A DNA stretch of 40,969 nt from Fructobacillus tropaeoli (GTDB taxonomy: Bacteria; Bacillota; Bacilli; Lactobacillales; Lactobacillaceae). The notes below the pieces were generated by a model. That model searched no databases. It was not told where the DNA came from and was given only the letters and a program-made list of their open reading frames with translations. The translations under genes and the position numbers were made by a program. Each line of letters opens with the position of its first letter. Position 1 is the stretch's first letter. Positions 15,936-25,474 of this stretch are shown here, one piece after another. The stretch is from the NCBI RefSeq assembly GCF_001047135.2, contig NZ_DF968086.1, positions 1-40,969 of the forward strand. Reading direction: 5' to 3'.

Positions 15936-18689
15936 TTACATTTTCAACCCCCGTTTTCGTGTTACTTTCTGCTGGGCTTTTTTGCAGTCAATGAGATCGT
16001 CAAAGGCCTTGTTACGGTCAACCTCCTGTAGAGCCGCCTTCATTTCGTCATCTGAGAAAGTTAAATCAGAATGTTCCAACTGTAAGGCCTCACTCATTGA
16101 GATAAAGTCATTAGCGTATTGCTTTTCACCGTATTGCTCAAGCAACTGGAAAGCCTTATCTTGAATACCAATCTGCGCACGGTCTAAAAGGTCACTGGCA
16201 CTTAGTTCAATCGAGGCCTTCTCTTCCCACTGGCTGTTCATAATAAACAAGTCAGGGCGTCCCCCTTCCATGGCTAAAATGTCATCAGTTAACGGGTTAT
16301 AAGCAAGAATATTCTTTTCACCTTGTTCCAGTCCTTCGTTAGCTTGTATCAAGCTGTCCGGTAGCTCAAAACGAATATGATCAGTTAAACCACCATTCTC
16401 AATGGCCATCTTATTACGCGGACTAGCCTCCATTGGTGTAGCTAAAATATCCTCCTGGCTAACCTGGTAGTTAAAGAAGAATGGGGCTACCTCTTTGAAG
16501 TCTTGATAGTTCAAGTTGCGAACCATTTCCGTGACTAGCACGTTGTCAAACTCATTGGGTTTATCCGCCATGGCCAGATCAGCGTTAGTTGTCAAGGTTT
16601 CGGCAACCCAGCCACCAGCGCTGGCCATTGTTTTCTTCAAAATGTCAGGATCTAGTTCTAACATCTTGGCCTTAACCCCTTGAAAGTAACCAATGGACAA
16701 GGCGCCGTCATTCACTATGGACTTCTTCATACTCTTCAAGGCCTTGCGACTTTGTGGATTCATTGCAGAATCGTTTTGACGCTCTGCCACCTTTTCAGGA
16801 CTGACGGTCTCTTGGTGAGCATTGCTTATCAAACGAGGGTCAACGGCACTAAGAATGGCGGCTTCTTGGGTAGTTAGTTCAACGGGTGGGTTTAAATAAT
16901 CCTTCATGTCATTTAAGAGGTCGCCCATAGCCATTTCATCATCATAAAGATTACCGTTGTCATCGAAAAGCTGACTAGGTTCTTGGTAAACCTCACTGGC
17001 CGTGGCTGGGTGAGGACTGTTTCCAAGCTCTAAGCCTTGCACAAACTCAGGGTCTGCCATTGTGTGGGCCGTTACATCAATCGCTTTCAGAATGGCTTGT
17101 TGCTGATTGGCCGCTTCATCAAAGGGCACACCAGCTTGTACAGGCCAATTTTCTGGCACCATACCTTCGGGGTAAAGAAAGTCCTCATAGACAACTGGAT
17201 TCATTGGCTGTTTTGCCAATTTCAATAACCACTTCGCTTGCTCGGTCTTGGTGTAGCTTTGAACGTCCGTAAAGGCTTGCTGGTAGTCCGTAAAGAGTTC
17301 TTTGTTCGTTTCTCTTGTCATCGGTTCATTACTCACTTTCGTTTTGCTTTGCAGAAGTTCTTCTGCTGGTAAGTTTACATAGTGATTAGTGATTACTGCG
17401 GCACTATCCGCGAATAGTTCATCGGTGTATACGTCCATGTTAAAGTCGGGTTCTTCAGGAAGCCTCTTTACGAACTCAGCTCTGACATCTCTATACAGCC
17501 TATCTAGATCGAGGTGTTCGTTAAGCAAAACGATATAATCATCGTCTTCAAAAGCAGTCTCAAAAAGAGAATTCACGCTTCCCTCTAAGGTACTTTTATT
17601 AAATCCTTTTGATTCAAGATACTCGTCAGTTATTAAGGCTTCAGAATCAAGGCTTTTTGGATTCTTGTCCTGCTTCGCTAGTTTTACGACGTCGTTCCAA
17701 TCTTTAATCGCTTGCCCCGCCGTACCTTGAGGATATTCGGCTGTGACAGTTAGGTTTGACCAACCAATCTTTTCGGTGAAGTTATGGCCAGCTTGATCAT
17801 TATCAACGGCCAAATCAACTTTAATCGCTCCCTTCTCGTAGGTTTGCTTATCATTAAGAAAATCAAGTAAACGACTCTTCTGTTCATTGGCCATTGACGG
17901 GTTCAACCAGTCCGCCACCGCATAACTAATCGCCCCCTTCTTCAAGCCATTCGTGGACACTAACAGCGTATCTTCTAGCTCTGCTTGATGAAGTTGGTAA
18001 TAACTCATCAAGTCGATGGGCGACTCAAAGGCTTTCACCTTTAAGGGTTGCTCTTTAGGGTTCTTTGACGGTGAGCCAACCGCAACCCGAAAACCAGCAT
18101 AGCCGTCGCCAAGATTGCACTTGAGGTGTTCTCGTTTGCCATAAGCTTCGTTCTTCCAAACGCCTTGCAAGGAAACACCAGCCACTTCTCCGTTGGATAG
18201 TCCTTTAAAGACCAACACCGGTTCGGACTTTTTCTTTTCAAAATCTGTTGTGTAAGAGGCCTGGGCTAAGACTCCTTGTTCTCTGAAGAAGTCGATTGTT
18301 TCTTGAGTCAAGCCCCGTTCTTCGGTTAAATACTTTTCACCAGCGTTCATCACCTTGTGTTCTTTTAGCTTGTACGCAAAGGGTGCGCGCGGTGCTACTG
18401 CTTGATTAGCCTGATCAGAAGGAATGCCTTCCATCGCACCCAGAATCTCCGTGGCCTCAATGAAGCCCACATCTCGGACCATCTGAACCAGCTTCAAGGC
18501 GTCCCCACCATCACTGCGTGAGTTCCAATAAAAGTTGTTCTTGTCGGGCACAAGGACTAGCGAATCGTGTTCGGTCCATTGATAGGAACGCCCAGTTTTT
18601 TCGAGTTCCATACCTAACTGTTTGGCCACGTCGATGATGGACATCGTCTTGGCTCGTTCAATTAGCGCACTACGTTCTTTAAAGTTCAT
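15936..18689 (-). CDS. Toprim (DUF3991-type) protein of the transfer region, primase-like
   Basis: A 917-residue protein from the start at 18689 (MNFKERSAL), supported by AAAGGAAACAG. The first 100 residues resemble the degenerate CHC2-like N-terminus of such proteins (SYQWTEHDSLVLVPDKNNFY). A toprim domain follows: catalytic E222 in KAFESPIDLMSYYQLH and D296/D298 in DLAVDNDQAGHNF. The remaining 550 residues are acidic, helical and not recognised. Proteins of this type on Gram-positive conjugative plasmids are thought to prime or process transferred single strands (compare LtrB/TraC-like proteins); activity here is inferred. It sits between a coiled-coil protein and the ArdC-like gene. Confidence 0.8.
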   Translation of the reverse strand: MNFKERSALIERAKTMSIIDVAKQLGMELEKTGRSYQWTEHDSLVLVPDKNNFYWNSRSDGGDALKLVQMVRDVGFIEATEILGAMEGIPSDQANQAVAPRAPFAYKLKEHKVMNAGEKYLTEERGLTQETIDFFREQGVLAQASYTTDFEKKKSEPVLVFKGLSNGEVAGVSLQGVWKNEAYGKREHLKCNLGDGYAGFRVAVGSPSKNPKEQPLKVKAFESPIDLMSYYQLHQAELEDTLLVSTNGLKKGAISYAVADWLNPSMANEQKSRLLDFLNDKQTYEKGAIKVDLAVDNDQAGHNFTEKIGWSNLTVTAEYPQGTAGQAIKDWNDVVKLAKQDKNPKSLDSEALITDEYLESKGFNKSTLEGSVNSLFETAFEDDDYIVLLNEHLDLDRLYRDVRAEFVKRLPEEPDFNMDVYTDELFADSAAVITNHYVNLPAEELLQSKTKVSNEPMTRETNKELFTDYQQAFTDVQSYTKTEQAKWLLKLAKQPMNPVVYEDFLYPEGMVPENWPVQAGVPFDEAANQQQAILKAIDVTAHTMADPEFVQGLELGNSPHPATASEVYQEPSQLFDDNGNLYDDEMAMGDLLNDMKDYLNPPVELTTQEAAILSAVDPRLISNAHQETVSPEKVAERQNDSAMNPQSRKALKSMKKSIVNDGALSIGYFQGVKAKMLELDPDILKKTMASAGGWVAETLTTNADLAMADKPNEFDNVLVTEMVRNLNYQDFKEVAPFFFNYQVSQEDILATPMEASPRNKMAIENGGLTDHIRFELPDSLIQANEGLEQGEKNILAYNPLTDDILAMEGGRPDLFIMNSQWEEKASIELSASDLLDRAQIGIQDKAFQLLEQYGEKQYANDFISMSEALQLEHSDLTFSDDEMKAALQEVDRNKAFDDLIDCKKAQQKVTRKRGLKM

Positions 18690-18710
18690 TCTGTTTCCTT
18701 TCCAAACAAA

Positions 18711-18738
18711 AAAGCCCACTAGCAAGTTAGTAGGCTTT
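18711..18738 (-). terminator. Intrinsic terminator between the coiled-coil and primase-like genes
   Basis: Arms at 18711-18721 and 18728-18738 form an 11-bp stem (one G-U on the minus strand) followed by six Ts. It lies inside the transfer gene series, only about 20 bases before the next start. Confidence 0.8.
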
Positions 18739-18760
18739 CTATTCATTTCACTATTTAGGT

Positions 18761-19312
18761 TTATGGTCGCAATACTGGGCCTCGACCACGGTTGGGATTA
18801 TTACCGGCCTTTAACTTAGCGTTTTCATGGGATAGTTCTAAATTCCGTGATTTTACTTGACTAAGTTCAGTTTGCAAAGCCTTCTTTTCCTCTTCAAGCT
18901 TTTCGATCGTCCTTTTTAACTCAACTACTTTCATCATTTGGGCCTCTTTTTGGTCCTTTGTATTGCTAAGATATTTTTGCAAATTGCTCACCGCATCAAA
19001 TGCAGTCTGATCATTTGCTTGAATCTGCATTCGTAAAAGTGCCTCCTCCTCAACGGACTTCCGCACGGCACCAACGCTATTGGTTAAGTTAATGAGTTGC
19101 TCCCTTTGGTTGGCACTAAAATTACTTTGCTTATCCAAAATCTTTTCATGCGCGTTTTCAACGGTTCCATTCTGTCTAGAGATGGTTTCCAATTGTTTAG
19201 TCAAATTTTTATTATCACGGTACATTTTATAAAATGTACCAGCAATTGCTGCCAAAGAGGCTAAAATACCACCAAGTTGAGTCCAAGTCATAATGCTAAA
19301 TTCTCCGATCAT
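18761..19312 (-). CDS. Membrane-anchored coiled-coil protein
   Basis: A 183-residue protein with a single N-terminal hydrophobic helix (GGILASLAAIAGTFYKMY) and then a long charged helical region with heptad spacing (VELKRTIEKLEEEKKALQTE and following), ending in a short basic tail. A ribosome binding site AAAGGAG precedes the start. The layout suggests a single-pass protein with a cytoplasmic coiled coil, perhaps scaffolding the coupling protein whose gene lies just upstream. No family is recognised. Confidence 0.75.
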   Translation of the reverse strand: MIGEFSIMTWTQLGGILASLAAIAGTFYKMYRDNKNLTKQLETISRQNGTVENAHEKILDKQSNFSANQREQLINLTNSVGAVRKSVEEEALLRMQIQANDQTAFDAVSNLQKYLSNTKDQKEAQMMKVVELKRTIEKLEEEKKALQTELSQVKSRNLELSHENAKLKAGNNPNRGRGPVLRP

Positions 19313-19356
19313 TTTTTCTCCTTTAATGATACATAGTTAAGTAACAAATCTAGCTA

Positions 19357-21186
19357 TTAACTTTCAACTGTGCCACTGACTTGACCCATATCGACAAAAC
19401 CAATGGATGGGTTCGTCACAGCGGCATATTTCATGCGTTCATAATCATCTTTAAAGCGCTTGTAGCGATACCAGTTTTTATCTTTTGGACTATTAGCTAA
19501 CAAGTCCTTACGTGGGTGTTCCAGCGTGTCATATTTATCATCAATATAAACATTGCGCCCATTGACAAAGACCAGGGCTTTTCGGTTATCGAGTCGCGCC
19601 ACTTCATCTGGGGTCAACAGATCACGGGCCTGTGTTTGGCGGTTTTCAGAACCATTGCGTCCGCTGTTAATCGAGTGATTTCGGATATTGATGGTTTGCT
19701 TTCCCGCACGCTGCGAGAGATATTCGGTGGTTTCTTTTTCATTACCACCTAGGAAGATCAAAGTGTCGGCAGTCGCTAAAAGTCCTGCCCAGCCCTTTTG
19801 ATACATCGTTTTTAACTGATCTAAAGCCTGCAAGATAATCACCAGAGACATTTCACGAGAACGCAAGGTGGCTAAGGCTTTATCAATATGAGGCATTTTC
19901 CCAATATTGGCGAACTCGTCCAGCCAGTACCGAAAATGCAGTAAGGGTTTGCCATCTTTGGTCTGACGAATTCCTTCGTTGACTTCATCGACCTTCCGTG
20001 ACAAAACCGTAATCGACGTGGTCACCAGCAGTGAGGCCAAGAAGTTATAAGAAGCCGAGATTTCCGGGATATGCACAAAGACCGCTGTCTTTTTTTCGTT
20101 CCAAGACTCAATGTCCATGGTGTCCTTGTTGATCATGTCAGTAACTTGCTGGTGATCGAAACTAGCAAAGACTGAAACAGCATTCCCAATCACACCCGCT
20201 TGGGTCTCAGGTGCTGCAGCAATCGACTTAAAGTTTTTAAATTGTTTCCCTGCATAGTTATTCGGGTGGGACTTTTCCAGTTCAGCGAACAGCAATTCCG
20301 TATCACTGGGTTCCTCATCATCGCCGTCTTTTTGCAGACCACGCAAGAGTTCGGTCACCATCGAGATGTCGGCTTGATAGTTATTATCGCGTGAGTCATA
20401 CCAAAGCAAAGCAATCAAAGAACGCACCAACATATCTGAGGCAAGCTGCCAAAAGTCCTTCTTACGGTCTGAGTCCTGGATTGCAATGGAGATACTGTCC
20501 AAAACCCGATCGACATCAAGTTCCGTTGGCATGTAGTTGAAAACATTAAATTGGTCCGAATCCGTCAAACGAGACAGATCAAAGACCTTAATTTGATAAC
20601 CCTGTTGCCGCAACATGGTTCCAAGTTCGCGGACTAAGAGGCGCTTCGGGTCGGTGACTAAAAAGCTCGAATTCATTTGCATCAGGTTGAGCTTTAAAAA
20701 GGTAAAGGTCTTTCCCGAACCAGCACCACCAATCACAAACATGTTCTTGTTACGCTGTTCCGGGCGAGGAAGATTTCGATTGAACAAACCCATTCGACCG
20801 TTCTGTGACAAAATCAGGTTATTATCAGGCACGGGGTCTTTGAGTCGATCCATTTCGGCTTGGTTAGCGTATCGAGCCGAACCATGCTCTTCCCCATTTC
20901 GATAAACCCCACGATCATTACCATGGGCGTAGAGCATGAGTCCGAGTAGGAAACCCACCATGGCCGTGATTAGTCCGGCAAGGGTTGGCATGAAGTAAAG
21001 TGGCCAATGAGAAAGCATTTGTTGGACTTCCGGCGTGTAGTTAAACAAGGCCAACTCTTTTTCACCAAAGGTTTGCCCTGGTAAGTGACTGACAAAATTA
21101 CCAGCCCAATAAAAAAAGACAGCCAGAAAGCCGCCCAAAATGAGGTGTGGCCGTAATCGTTTCTTATAAGGTCGTTGTGGATCCAT
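19357..21186 (-). CDS. trsK: VirD4/TrsK-type IV coupling protein
   Basis: The ATPase that recruits the relaxase-DNA complex to the secretion channel (609 residues). Two N-terminal membrane segments (about 15-32 and 66-88) are followed by a TraG/VirD4 ATPase domain: Walker A GGAGSGKT at 153-160 and Walker B WLDEFANIG at 421-429. It is located at the inner face of the membrane. It overlaps no neighbour but starts one base after the stop of the DUF3801 gene, so the pair is probably co-translated. Length and order fit TrsK of staphylococcal pSK41 and lactococcal pMRC01. Confidence 0.95.
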   Translation of the reverse strand: MDPQRPYKKRLRPHLILGGFLAVFFYWAGNFVSHLPGQTFGEKELALFNYTPEVQQMLSHWPLYFMPTLAGLITAMVGFLLGLMLYAHGNDRGVYRNGEEHGSARYANQAEMDRLKDPVPDNNLILSQNGRMGLFNRNLPRPEQRNKNMFVIGGAGSGKTFTFLKLNLMQMNSSFLVTDPKRLLVRELGTMLRQQGYQIKVFDLSRLTDSDQFNVFNYMPTELDVDRVLDSISIAIQDSDRKKDFWQLASDMLVRSLIALLWYDSRDNNYQADISMVTELLRGLQKDGDDEEPSDTELLFAELEKSHPNNYAGKQFKNFKSIAAAPETQAGVIGNAVSVFASFDHQQVTDMINKDTMDIESWNEKKTAVFVHIPEISASYNFLASLLVTTSITVLSRKVDEVNEGIRQTKDGKPLLHFRYWLDEFANIGKMPHIDKALATLRSREMSLVIILQALDQLKTMYQKGWAGLLATADTLIFLGGNEKETTEYLSQRAGKQTINIRNHSINSGRNGSENRQTQARDLLTPDEVARLDNRKALVFVNGRNVYIDDKYDTLEHPRKDLLANSPKDKNWYRYKRFKDDYERMKYAAVTNPSIGFVDMGQVSGTVES

Positions 21187-21187
21187 T

Positions 21188-21718
21188 TTATCTTCCTTTC
21201 ATGGTTGGGTGCATGGGTTGCTTTGGCCTTGTAGCTTGTTTGTGCGGTTGGCTGGCACGCTCGGCTCTCGCTTCTTTGAGCCGGTCCGCCGCGGTCTTCG
21301 GACTTTTTTTGTTTAAGCACTCCCACAAGTCGTGGTCGGGGTTTTGAATGTCTTCCAACATATCCGCTAGTGCCGAACGAATCACTCGTTCATTGCGTAC
21401 TTGAAAGAAGAGCTCCGTTCGATCCCCATTTTTTGCATATGCAAAGGGAACGCCTTTTTTTGCCAAATATTTCTTCAATTCCTCCAAGTTGGCCGGGGTA
21501 TTAAAGCTATCCGGCAAAGTGACCACCTCTTTCATCGACTTCTCAGCCATAAAGCGGTAGAGTTTTTGCTCGCCTGTCATCGGGCGCGCCTTGAGCCAAA
21601 GAGCGCGCGTAAGATCCCGAAGCTCCAATTTGGTCAATTTCGCAAGGGCTTCTAACACTCCTTTGATTGAGGTTTCTCCAACTGAGAAGAAACGGTTCAT
21701 TACTTGTTGTTGTTCCAT
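21188..21718 (-). CDS. DUF3801-like transfer protein
   Basis: A 176-residue soluble protein with an N-terminal helical domain followed by a compact region (GVPFAYAKNGDRTELFFQVRNERVI) and a basic, proline-rich tail. This is the pattern of DUF3801 proteins, which sit next to VirD4 genes in Gram-positive conjugative elements (TrsJ position in the trs systems). The function is unknown; interaction with the coupling protein is a reasonable guess from the invariant pairing. The start is supported by AAAGGAAATTG. Confidence 0.75.
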   Translation of the reverse strand: MEQQQVMNRFFSVGETSIKGVLEALAKLTKLELRDLTRALWLKARPMTGEQKLYRFMAEKSMKEVVTLPDSFNTPANLEELKKYLAKKGVPFAYAKNGDRTELFFQVRNERVIRSALADMLEDIQNPDHDLWECLNKKSPKTAADRLKEARAERASQPHKQATRPKQPMHPTMKGR

Positions 21719-21745
21719 TACAATTTCCTTTCTTTACTAAAGGTC

Positions 21746-24082
21746 TTACCAAGATACGGTTCGATTGTCCTTCTCGGCGTCTTCAACTTCCTTAATGGTG
21801 TCGTTAGCCTTCTTTTCGCTTTCCTTCTTCTGGTCCGACTTCTTCTTATCAGCTTCTGTCTTGTCGTCGCCGTGAGTTTGCAAGTATGAGAACCAGTTCA
21901 AGGCGGCTTGCACACGTTCTGCTGTTTTATCGCCGGGGTTTCCTTCCCAAGACTGTTGGAACTGGATGGCCAAAGCACCGACGTCCGTGTTTTTAGTTGA
22001 GAGAATGTTTTTGGCAATGTTGGCCCCGCTATCGGCCTCTAGCATGAAGTCGATTTGCAGGGTCAAGGAATACCACTTCTTATTCTTTGATTTAGCATAT
22101 TCTCGCAAAGCCGTGTTTCGACCCCCAGGACCGGGGGCGACGTCCGTCCACTGTCCAAGACCAAGGCCTCGATGAACGATGTTTGGGAACCGTCCATCGT
22201 AAATTTGCGGACCGCTCATGTTCAACCAGTTATCATCGTCCCAGGAGTTATCACTAGAACCTACGGGCGCCTTGAGGTAGTCCCCTTCGGCTCGTTTTGG
22301 ATTGATATTACTTTCAACAGCAAAGTTTCCAATCATAGCGGCGACCCCTTCCATGGTGTAGCCCTTATCTTTCAAGTGCTGCCAAATGGTCAGTGCACGG
22401 TCTTCGACCTTAGAAGATGGGTCAAAGTCATCATCAACGATTGAGGTGAACTGCAAGAACTCTACTTTTCTAAAATAAAAGCCAACGTTAGCCGAGAACC
22501 ACTCTTTTTCATAACTGTTCCAAAGTTTGTATTGTAGCTCTAACTGATTGGAACTAGCGTCACCGAGTATGTCGCCTTCTTGAATCTCTTGGCCGTCATA
22601 AGCCCGAAAGTTGGTCAAACCATCAACCACTAAATCATGGCCCTTATCAATGAAAATCCTAATGGCATGGTCATTTAAGACTGACACCTTACCAGCTAGC
22701 GGCGCTTTAACCGCTTGGTTTGGCGTCACCACAATGGTGTTCCCATCGTGAAGTTCGGTCTTGTCGTTGACCTTTTCATAACCATATCGCCGGGCAATTT
22801 GAACTGGTTTGTCTTCTGGGTTGTCTTGCATATCGGCTAGTTCATGCCCCAAAACCGAAAAGCCCATGCGTCTTGAGGCGTCAATGTCATCACGCACGTC
22901 GTTGTTCATCACAAACCAAGGGTTTTGGATAATGTCGGCGGCCTTTTCACCGTCCTCGTTTTTTCCGTCCATCAATTCTTGTGAGGTCAACGCCTTTGAC
23001 TTCTTATGGGTTTCTTCATAGAGCTTAGTCAAGACAACGGGGTAAGTCCCCTTATCATCAAACTTCCGTAACTTTTGATAACCAGCCCCTTGGTTGGTAT
23101 CCTTAGGATCAAAGTCTCCAAACATACCATTCAATTGAAACATGAAAGGCTGCCAATCAGTGAAGTAACGGTGGGTCGAATCCGTGTGCTCAGCGTCTTC
23201 TTTGGTCAGCGCCAGCCAGGTCTCGTTAATTTCTTGGTTGTCTTGTTTCAGGCCAGGCATACCAGTAGCCCCAGCAAGAATTAAACAGAATGCACAAAGA
23301 CCGATGAAAACCCAAACAATCTTAGAGCGCATGATTCCTTTCCCAAACAGATCACCAAAAATGTTTTTAAAACGGCGGCCAAAGAAACGTCCAATCTTCG
23401 TCGTCTTCTTGTACCGCCCAGCAAAACGGCGAGCCTGTCGTCGCATTTTGAGTTGCAACTTCCGACGGGCTTGACTGGTCTGCTTCCGTAAGCCAAAAAA
23501 TTGCTTTTCATAAGGCGTCTTTTGAAAGCCACGACCGCGCAATAGATTCTTGGTTCGAACAGCGCCATCATAAGGAATCGTGATGAGGTTTTTGCCAATT
23601 TTACCAGTCACCTTTCCTGTGCTTTTGGTTACGCGGCCGTAATATTTCCCTTGTTGGACCTTATCGTAAGTATCGACTCCTTCAGCTAAGACATCGTCGT
23701 TTCGTAATTGGGCTTTTAACTTTTGCGCAGAAGAGCTGGTGACCTTATGTTGAACCCCTGTTTTGATACTACTTTTAATTCGATTGCCTAAATAGGTATC
23801 GTCTTGTTTTTTCAGGCGCTTATTAACGTTCTTAGCATTTTTCGTTTCGACATTACTAAAGACATTTCTTTTTTTGACGGCGTCACGACCGTGTCGCTTG
23901 ACGATCTCTTTTTCACGTTCTTTACGTGTTTTACGGCGTTTTTTAAATTCGGCTTTTGCTTCTAACCGAGCTTGACGTGGACTCGACCCTTCATAATCTT
24001 TTAAACGTCGTTCCAGCCGTTGCTTTTGCGTGCGTCGGCTTGAAAACTTACGTTTGATCCTATTATCCTTTTCTGATTTCAC
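21746..24082 (-). CDS. Membrane-anchored peptidoglycan hydrolase of the transfer system (TrsG-like)
   Basis: A 778-residue VirB1-like protein that opens the cell wall for the conjugation channel. The first 250 residues are extremely basic and probably cytoplasmic; one membrane helix follows (255-274). Outside are a beta-rich region (PLAGKVSVLNDHAIRIF) recalling a degenerate M23/biotinyl-like fold without the zinc residues, and a phage-tail-lysozyme-type domain (about 559-735) with the likely catalytic glutamate E590 in NFAVESNINPKR. The C-terminus is charged. The start codon is GTG at 24082. A perfect terminator hairpin lies just upstream, between this gene and the ATNV-repeat gene. Confidence 0.88.
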   Translation of the reverse strand: MKSEKDNRIKRKFSSRRTQKQRLERRLKDYEGSSPRQARLEAKAEFKKRRKTRKEREKEIVKRHGRDAVKKRNVFSNVETKNAKNVNKRLKKQDDTYLGNRIKSSIKTGVQHKVTSSSAQKLKAQLRNDDVLAEGVDTYDKVQQGKYYGRVTKSTGKVTGKIGKNLITIPYDGAVRTKNLLRGRGFQKTPYEKQFFGLRKQTSQARRKLQLKMRRQARRFAGRYKKTTKIGRFFGRRFKNIFGDLFGKGIMRSKIVWVFIGLCAFCLILAGATGMPGLKQDNQEINETWLALTKEDAEHTDSTHRYFTDWQPFMFQLNGMFGDFDPKDTNQGAGYQKLRKFDDKGTYPVVLTKLYEETHKKSKALTSQELMDGKNEDGEKAADIIQNPWFVMNNDVRDDIDASRRMGFSVLGHELADMQDNPEDKPVQIARRYGYEKVNDKTELHDGNTIVVTPNQAVKAPLAGKVSVLNDHAIRIFIDKGHDLVVDGLTNFRAYDGQEIQEGDILGDASSNQLELQYKLWNSYEKEWFSANVGFYFRKVEFLQFTSIVDDDFDPSSKVEDRALTIWQHLKDKGYTMEGVAAMIGNFAVESNINPKRAEGDYLKAPVGSSDNSWDDDNWLNMSGPQIYDGRFPNIVHRGLGLGQWTDVAPGPGGRNTALREYAKSKNKKWYSLTLQIDFMLEADSGANIAKNILSTKNTDVGALAIQFQQSWEGNPGDKTAERVQAALNWFSYLQTHGDDKTEADKKKSDQKKESEKKANDTIKEVEDAEKDNRTVSW

Positions 24083-24111
24083 GGTCTCGTCTCCCTCTTG
24101 TTTTATGTATT

Positions 24112-24138
24112 AAAAAGGCAGCCCATGGCTGCCTTTTT
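24112..24138. terminator. Perfect intrinsic terminator inside the transfer operon
   Basis: AAAAAGGCAGCC and GGCTGCCTTTTT form a 12-bp perfect stem with a CAT loop. It lies between the ATNV-repeat gene and the hydrolase gene, with only about 30 bases left before the next GTG start, too short for a convincing separate promoter. Confidence 0.9.
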
Positions 24139-24145
24139 ACTGTGT

Positions 24146-25474
24146 TTAGTTATCAAATAACGCTAGGGCGTCATTAATTTTTTGTTCAAGCACTTCCTTT
24201 TCCTTTTGACGTTGAGCTTGCGCCTTTTCTTCATCAGCCAACCGTTGTTTTAGTGTGATGGCTGCCTTATCAGCAAGCTCAATTGGCAGGTTCTTCTTCA
24301 AAGTGGTTAAACGCTTTTCGGCGTCAGCTTCAATTTGACCAATGGCGTTGTCGTGGCGAGCATTTTCAGAAGATACCCGTTCTTGACGTTCCTGTTCAAC
24401 CTCAGCTTCAGCTTCATGTTGAGCCTGTTGCAATGCTTCGGCCGACTCCGCCTTCACAGCCTCGCGAATTTCTGCCGTGCGATCAATGTCAATTTCTTTA
24501 GCTAACTTACTTTGTTCAGCCTTTAAGGACTTAATCACATTGGCGACCACATCATTTTCAGGATCTAGAATCTGGTCTTGTGCCTCTTCCACATTTGTCG
24601 CACTTTGTGGCGTTTCCGCTACATTTGTCGCGCTTTGTCGCGTTTCTTGGTCATCCGCTAGCGAACGAATGATGTCGTTTTGTTCCCGCACGCGGCGACG
24701 CAACGCTTCTAATTCCTTGCCCTCATTCTCGGCAACCTGACGACGTAAGCTTTCAATTTCTGATTCTTTTTCATCGTTGGGAGAAGCGACGGCTACATTT
24801 GTCGCACTTTGTGGCGCTTTCGCCACATTTGTGGCAGTTTGTGGAACTTTCGCTACATTTGTCGCGCTTTGTCGCGTTTCTTCCACATTTGTCGCGTTTA
24901 GTGGTATTTCTTCAAATGATCCGTCTTGTCCCACCTGTGTTTCTTCCTCATTCTTTTCCAGTAACCAATCAGCGTTTTGCCTTGACTCCGCTTTTTGAAC
25001 CGGTTCGTCCTCATCAGCGGGTTTGGGCTGTTGCGCATAGTAGATCAGTTCTTTAAACTTCCGGTCCGCTTCTTCTTGATCGACTTCTTCTGCGGGCTCG
25101 TAAGGGTCAATCTTGCTGTCATCGGGAATGCCGTTAATCAGACGTTGATCATATGGCAGACGTTCCTTGCCATAAAAGCCGTCCATTAGTTCGTCGACTT
25201 CCACTTCTAGCGGTAAGTTAAACAGTTCGGCAAACATCACCACGCCATCTTGATTTTCCTTTTTGGCCACGATTTGGTCCGTCTCACCAGACCGTTCCAT
25301 GATTTGACTCAAGCTCTCAATTTCATTAGCGAGATCTTCAGGGCTTGAAAAGTCCAGGTCATCAATGCTTTGACCAAAGCGGATAGAATAGGTCCATACG
25401 TCATCGCCACGCTTCTTCTTCTTCTTTTTACCCTTGCTTCTAACGCCCGGGAATAACCAACTAATCAACCCCAT
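24146..25474 (-). CDS. Transfer-region coiled-coil protein with ATNV decapeptide repeats
   Basis: The start at 25474 (MGLISWLFPG) is chosen because AGGAG stands seven bases upstream; the upstream ATG has no such site. The 442-residue product begins with a short amphipathic segment and a lysine run, then an acidic domain to about residue 190. It then has two tracts of decapeptide repeats (ATNVEETRQ, ATNVAKVPQ, ATNVAKAPQ and so on), with a coiled coil between them and a long Ala/Glu-rich coiled coil at the C-terminus. I do not recognise a family. It overlaps the upstream small coiled-coil gene and lies between VirB8-like and hydrolase genes, so a structural or scaffold role in the transfer machine is likely. 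Confidence 0.75.
   Translation of the reverse strand: MGLISWLFPGVRSKGKKKKKKRGDDVWTYSIRFGQSIDDLDFSSPEDLANEIESLSQIMERSGETDQIVAKKENQDGVVMFAELFNLPLEVEVDELMDGFYGKERLPYDQRLINGIPDDSKIDPYEPAEEVDQEEADRKFKELIYYAQQPKPADEDEPVQKAESRQNADWLLEKNEEETQVGQDGSFEEIPLNATNVEETRQSATNVAKVPQTATNVAKAPQSATNVAVASPNDEKESEIESLRRQVAENEGKELEALRRRVREQNDIIRSLADDQETRQSATNVAETPQSATNVEEAQDQILDPENDVVANVIKSLKAEQSKLAKEIDIDRTAEIREAVKAESAEALQQAQHEAEAEVEQERQERVSSENARHDNAIGQIEADAEKRLTTLKKNLPIELADKAAITLKQRLADEEKAQAQRQKEKEVLEQKINDALALFDN
24591..24650 (-). repeat. ATNV 30-bp repeats, distal tract
   Basis: Two 30-bp units encoding SATNVxETPQ-like decapeptides inside the coiled-coil gene, separated from the main tract by about 145 bp of coiled-coil sequence. 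Confidence 0.85.
24795..24914 (-). repeat. ATNV 30-bp repeats, main tract
   Basis: Four consecutive 30-bp units starting at 24795, 24825, 24855 and 24885, all beginning ACATTTGT on the plus strand. Being in multiples of 3 they keep the frame, so unit number can change without breaking the gene. The same unit occurs twice at 1-60. Confidence 0.9.

Noticed and set aside
22560..22740. A functional M23/LytM peptidase domain in the hydrolase
   Set aside because: The beta-rich region has the PLAGKV-type turn but lacks the HxxxD and HxH zinc residues, so only the lysozyme-type domain is counted as catalytic.
24477..25056. Several plus-strand open frames opposite the ATNV-repeat gene
   Set aside because: They are mirror frames produced by the repeat tracts and biased codons; none has a ribosome binding site, and the minus-strand gene explains the region.
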